Shown in pieces: positions 21,880 to 26,121 of a DNA stretch of 26,121 bases. The translations under genes were made by a program, and so were the position numbers. How positions within the stretch are numbered: the stretch's first letter is position 1; each line of letters begins with the position of its first letter. The DNA comes from an uncultured Pseudorhodobacter sp. GTDB taxonomy: Bacteria; Pseudomonadota; Alphaproteobacteria; Rhodobacterales; Rhodobacteraceae. The DNA is taken from positions 1 to 26,121 of the forward strand of contig CAMFIX010000004.1 of assembly GCA_945952425.1 (NCBI GenBank), in the 5' to 3' direction. The notes under the pieces are model-generated. The model did not search any database and was not told where the DNA came from. It saw nothing but the letters and a program-made list of their open reading frames with translations.

Positions 21880-22454
21880 GCGCCCCGCCAGGCCCGCTGG
21901 TCGGGGATGAAAAGCGCGATCTCTTCCCCCAAAGCGAAGGTGCCGGGGTGTTCGACCCAGGCGACCAGCCCCCGCCGCCCCTCTGCCGCCGGTTTGAACC
22001 GCTTGCCGAGGCCGGGATGCGCCGCCTCGATGGCCTTGGAGGGGATGGTGCAGGGCCGGTTGTTCAGATTGACGACCAGCGTCGCGCTGGCGCCCTGCAG
22101 GCGGCTGCCGGGGGGGATGTAGGACAGGTCGGGCAGCCCGGAAATCACAATGGTCGCGCCGAGGAGGGAAGGGGACAGGGCGGGGAGGCCCATCTTCTCG
22201 GCGATCTGCGCCAGTTCCTCGGCGGAGAGGATCGAGACCTGCCGCGTGTTGGCGATCATCGTCCCCGGCGTATAGAGATCGCGCATGCGGGTGCAGGAGG
22301 GCACGGTGAGGCCCGCATGCGTCTCGCCCTCGATGCCGGCGAAACTGGCGGTGAGGGTGTCGCAGGGCTCTGCATGGATCGGGTCACGGGAGTGCGCCAT
22401 GCGCCCGAGAAAGGTGATGCGGCCAGTGTAGGGGGTGCGTTTCAGGATGGGCAT
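21876..22454 (-). CDS. MOSC-domain protein
   Basis: About 192 residues. The MOSC fold is recognised from GIEGETHAGLTVPS, the SILSAEELAQIAEKMGLPALSPSLLGATIVISG block (equivalent of the LGENlvv.G motif) and the conserved cysteine Cys135 in VVNLNNRPC. MOSC domains occur in molybdenum-cofactor sulfurases and in stand-alone proteins that may handle sulfur or amidoxime-type substrates; this is the stand-alone type and its substrate is unknown. I used the ATG at 22454, which gives the natural MPILKRTPYTGRITFLG start. A TTG twelve codons upstream is possible, and no good ribosome site supports either. It is convergent with RTX copy 2 and 59 bases downstream of the SUKH gene on the same strand. Confidence 0.85.
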   Translation of the reverse strand: MPILKRTPYTGRITFLGRMAHSRDPIHAEPCDTLTASFAGIEGETHAGLTVPSCTRMRDLYTPGTMIANTRQVSILSAEELAQIAEKMGLPALSPSLLGATIVISGLPDLSYIPPGSRLQGASATLVVNLNNRPCTIPSKAIEAAHPGLGKRFKPAAEGRRGLVAWVEHPGTFALGEEIALFIPDQRAWRGA

Positions 22455-22513
22455 GGGCGGAAGGGTGGCCTGCGACGCGGGGATTGGCAAGGGGGGCGAA
22501 AGTGGAGATTCCG

Positions 22514-23203
22514 TCAGGTCGGAAAGAGCCAGTCCTTGACGCGGTCTCGCAAACTTCGGCGCCCTTTCTTTGCAACTTCGGCGCGGCTCTCCCAGTCATC
22601 CGTGTCGCCGGGCAGCAATTTCGCACGCACCAGCGGTTCCCCATCGGAATCATGCTGGGCAAGATAGCGGGGGATCTCCTCGGACAGGAACGCCGCGAGA
22701 GAGGACCATCTTGCCCCGATACGAGGGCTTCGCGCCTCATACATCTCGATCTCGCCCGTTGAGGCCAAGTAAAGCATGCCTTGCGAAAACCTTGGCCCGT
22801 TCATGGCGCCAATCCCGAGCGAGCCATGCGGTATATAGGCAGGCCGCTCGACAACGTTCTGATAGCGAAGGCTGATGGGCTGACCGATGCCAGCGGTAGA
22901 TCGATGCAAAAGACCGCCTGTCGCTCCATGAAGACTGAGGCCCATGATGCGGACGCCATTCATATGGGCGAGGAAACTGCGGTAATCCTGCGGCAGGAAA
23001 CGGCCGCATTCGGCCTGGGCATTGTCAAGTTCCGCCTCATCCAAACCCGGATAACGTGTGCACAGATAGTACATCTCGGCGCGGTCGGGTCTATGGCCTG
23101 TCCTGTAGGAGCCGCGCTCACCTTCCACGCAGCCGAGGCGGTCGAAGGTCGTTCTCAGCAGGTGATCCAGGTTCTCCAGGGTTTGCGGGAGGGGCGTTTC
23201 CAT
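22514..23203 (-). CDS. SMI1/KNR4 (SUKH) family protein
   Basis: 229 residues. The core at about 50-180 shows SUKH-like features: PGLDEAELDNAQAECGRFLPQDYRSFLAHMNGVRI at the N-terminal side (acidic-aromatic 'LP.dyr.fl...nG' motif), LGIGAMNG in the middle, and ARWSSLAAFLSEEIPRYL at the end. The C-terminal tail is basic (KKGRRSLRDRVKDWL). SUKH proteins often serve as immunity proteins against secreted nuclease or deaminase toxins, but no toxin gene lies beside it, so the role is undefined. By eye the GC content and codon choice are lower than in neighbouring genes, which suggests acquisition by transfer. AAAGGA upstream supports the ATG at 23203. A hairpin (23246-23281) lies in its 5' region. Confidence 0.75.
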   Translation of the reverse strand: METPLPQTLENLDHLLRTTFDRLGCVEGERGSYRTGHRPDRAEMYYLCTRYPGLDEAELDNAQAECGRFLPQDYRSFLAHMNGVRIMGLSLHGATGGLLHRSTAGIGQPISLRYQNVVERPAYIPHGSLGIGAMNGPRFSQGMLYLASTGEIEMYEARSPRIGARWSSLAAFLSEEIPRYLAQHDSDGEPLVRAKLLPGDTDDWESRAEVAKKGRRSLRDRVKDWLFPT

Positions 23204-23306
23204 CTGCGCTTTTCCTTTGCCGGCGGCAGGATGCAGTCAAGGCTGCCAACGGACCCCAATGGACGATGGGTCGTTCGTTGGCGTCTTTCTTGATCGTGTC
23301 AAACCA

Positions 23307-23337
23307 AAACGCCGGAGCCTTGCGGGCTCCGGCGTTT
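23307..23337 (-). terminator. Rho-independent terminator of ftsH
   Basis: A 13-bp perfect stem, AAACGCCGGAGCC / GGCTCCGGCGTTT, with a 5-base loop, is followed on the minus strand by TTTTGGTTTG. It begins six bases after the ftsH stop codon. This is the best intrinsic terminator in the window. Confidence 0.88.
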
Positions 23338-23342
23338 GTGTC

Positions 23343-25229
<1,887 letters not shown>

Positions 25230-25294
25230 ACCGGAACTCCTTGAATGCGGTCAGAGCCGCTTTGCCCTGTAAAATAGACATTCGTTTGGCCGGT

Positions 25295-26048
25295 TCAATG
25301 CGATAACGCGGCTGTGAGCGGGGCAAAGCCTGCGGTGACGGGGCGCAGGGTGATTTCGGGGTGATATAGGCCGGCGAAAGGCGCGGCCAAGAGGGTGCCG
25401 TCGCGGCGGATGGCAGGGGAGGCGGCCAGCGCGGCGCGGGGCAGGCCGTCGGTCGCGCGGGCCTCGGGGCCGAGCGCGCCCAGCGTGCAGCCGGGGGGGG
25501 CGGTGGCGGTGAAGCGGGCGTCCCAGATCAGGTGGGCGGGGATTTCCGGTGGCAGGCCGCGGGCCTCGCGGTAAAGCCGGCCGGCGTGAAAGCGGGCGCC
25601 TGCGAGCGTCGCGGGCTTGCCTTGCGCCAGCGCGGCCAGGAAACGCGACAGCGCCGCGCCGCGGGGCGGGTAGGGCGCGGGGGAGAGCCACAGGAGCGCC
25701 CGGGCGAGGAGACGCCGCTGCGTCTCGGTCGGGGCGTCGAAAAGGGCGGGCTGCGGGATCAGCGTGCCGCGGTCCTGCGCGAAGGCGCGGGGCTGCCAGA
25801 GATCGGCGAGGGCGTCGAGCGCCGTGCGCGCCTCGGCGAGGTGGCGGGCCGAGCTTGCGATGGACTGCGCCGAGATATCCAGGCCCGCCAATGTCTTGCG
25901 GGTTCGGGCACGCAGGTAGCGCGGGTTCTGGTTGGAGGGGTCTTCGACCCAGGCCGCGCCGATGGCGCGCAGATAGGTGCGCAGCTCTTGCCGCGAGAGG
26001 TCCAGCATCGGCCGCAGGAAGGTCGCGCCCATATGGGGAAAGGCCTGT
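25295..26048 (-). CDS. tilS: tRNA(Ile)-lysidine synthase TilS (3' part, truncated by the contig end)
   Basis: About 250 C-terminal residues are present. The characteristic FLRPMLDLSRQELRTYL block is followed by WVEDPSNQNPRYLRARTRKT, diagnostic of TilS. The N-terminal PP-loop ATPase motif (SGGxDS) is not in the window because the genomic sequence ends at about 26048. TilS attaches lysine to C34 of the AUA-reading tRNA(Ile), an essential step that changes its amino-acid and codon identity. The open frame continues beyond 26048 only through adapter sequence, giving the false N-terminus MCIRDR, and should not be used as a start. It lies directly upstream of ftsH. Confidence 0.93.
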
Positions 26049-26121
26049 CTGTCTCTTATACACATCTGACGCTGCCGCCGATCCGCAGCGTCTCGCTCTC
26101 GCTGGTCCCCGCACCCTCAAC
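26049..26121. other. Illumina Nextera adapter read-through (not genomic)
   Basis: CTGTCTCTTATACACATCT (26049-26067) is exactly the 19-base Tn5 mosaic end. It is followed by GACGCTGCCG and CGA, as in the Nextera read-1 adapter. An 8-base index-like TCCGCAGC (26082-26089) comes next. The stretch from 26090 aligns without gaps to the P5 adapter start (GTGTAGATCTCGGTGGTCGC and on), with 21 of 29 bases matching. Every mismatch is read as C, the pattern of a low-quality read end. Confidence 0.97.

Noticed and set aside
26049..26121. Tn5-like transposon end at the right edge
   Set aside because: The 19-base mosaic end is followed by sequencing adapter and index rather than transposon sequence, so it is a library artefact.

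Overview
The window is a chromosomal stretch of a high-GC alphaproteobacterium, most likely a member of the Rhodobacteraceae (Rhodobacter/Paracoccus-like). This is inferred from gene content and order (zur-znuCB divergent from znuA; fhs, chorismate mutase and two folD genes together; tilS-ftsH), from third-position GC bias and from the compact layout. No rRNA, tRNA, CRISPR array, insertion sequence or prophage gene was seen. The last 73 bases (26049-26121) are not genomic: they are Illumina Nextera adapter read-through, so this is a raw contig end.

Layout. 1-267: start of an FAD-dependent dimethylglycine/sarcosine dehydrogenase-like gene (minus), cut by the window edge. 379-3410: zinc-uptake locus, with zur-znuC-znuB (minus) divergent from znuA (plus) around two tandem Zur-box-like palindromes; ZnuC has a His-rich tail and ZnuA lacks the usual His-rich loop. 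3461-5099: aldose 1-epimerase (plus) convergent with a dienelactone hydrolase (minus). 5406-10521 (all minus): YebC, a NYN/OST-HTH putative RNase, an SLC13-type transporter whose Shine-Dalgarno lies in a small hairpin, an EamA exporter and a YmdB-type phosphodiesterase. 10633-11568: NAD-dependent epimerase (minus), divergent from a DNA-repair pair (plus): an Lhr-Core-type DEXH helicase and a PdeM-like metallophosphoesterase. 14785-15573: an ArsR-type repressor and an AHSA1/SRPBCC protein behind an AT-rich palindrome. 15645-19507 (minus): formyl-THF ligase (fhs), a chorismate mutase, a FolD paralogue lacking the catalytic lysine, and canonical FolD. 19764-21879 (plus): two tandem RTX calcium-binding proteins, probably type I secreted. 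21876-23203 (minus): a MOSC protein and a SUKH (SMI1/KNR4) protein. 23343-26048 (minus): ftsH, and the 3' part of tilS running into the adapter.

Functional links. Fhs and the FolD pair interconvert formate, formyl-, methenyl- and methylene-THF. Methylene-THF would be a product of the dehydrogenase at the left edge, so both ends of the window touch one-carbon metabolism, although they are about 15 kb apart. The most interesting items are the diverged FolD paralogue (Lys to Gln and Asp to Glu at catalytic positions), the RTX pair with a shared N-terminal region that I do not recognise, the helicase/phosphoesterase pair without its usual ligase and exonuclease, and a dispersed hairpin-plus-AT-motif element between genes.
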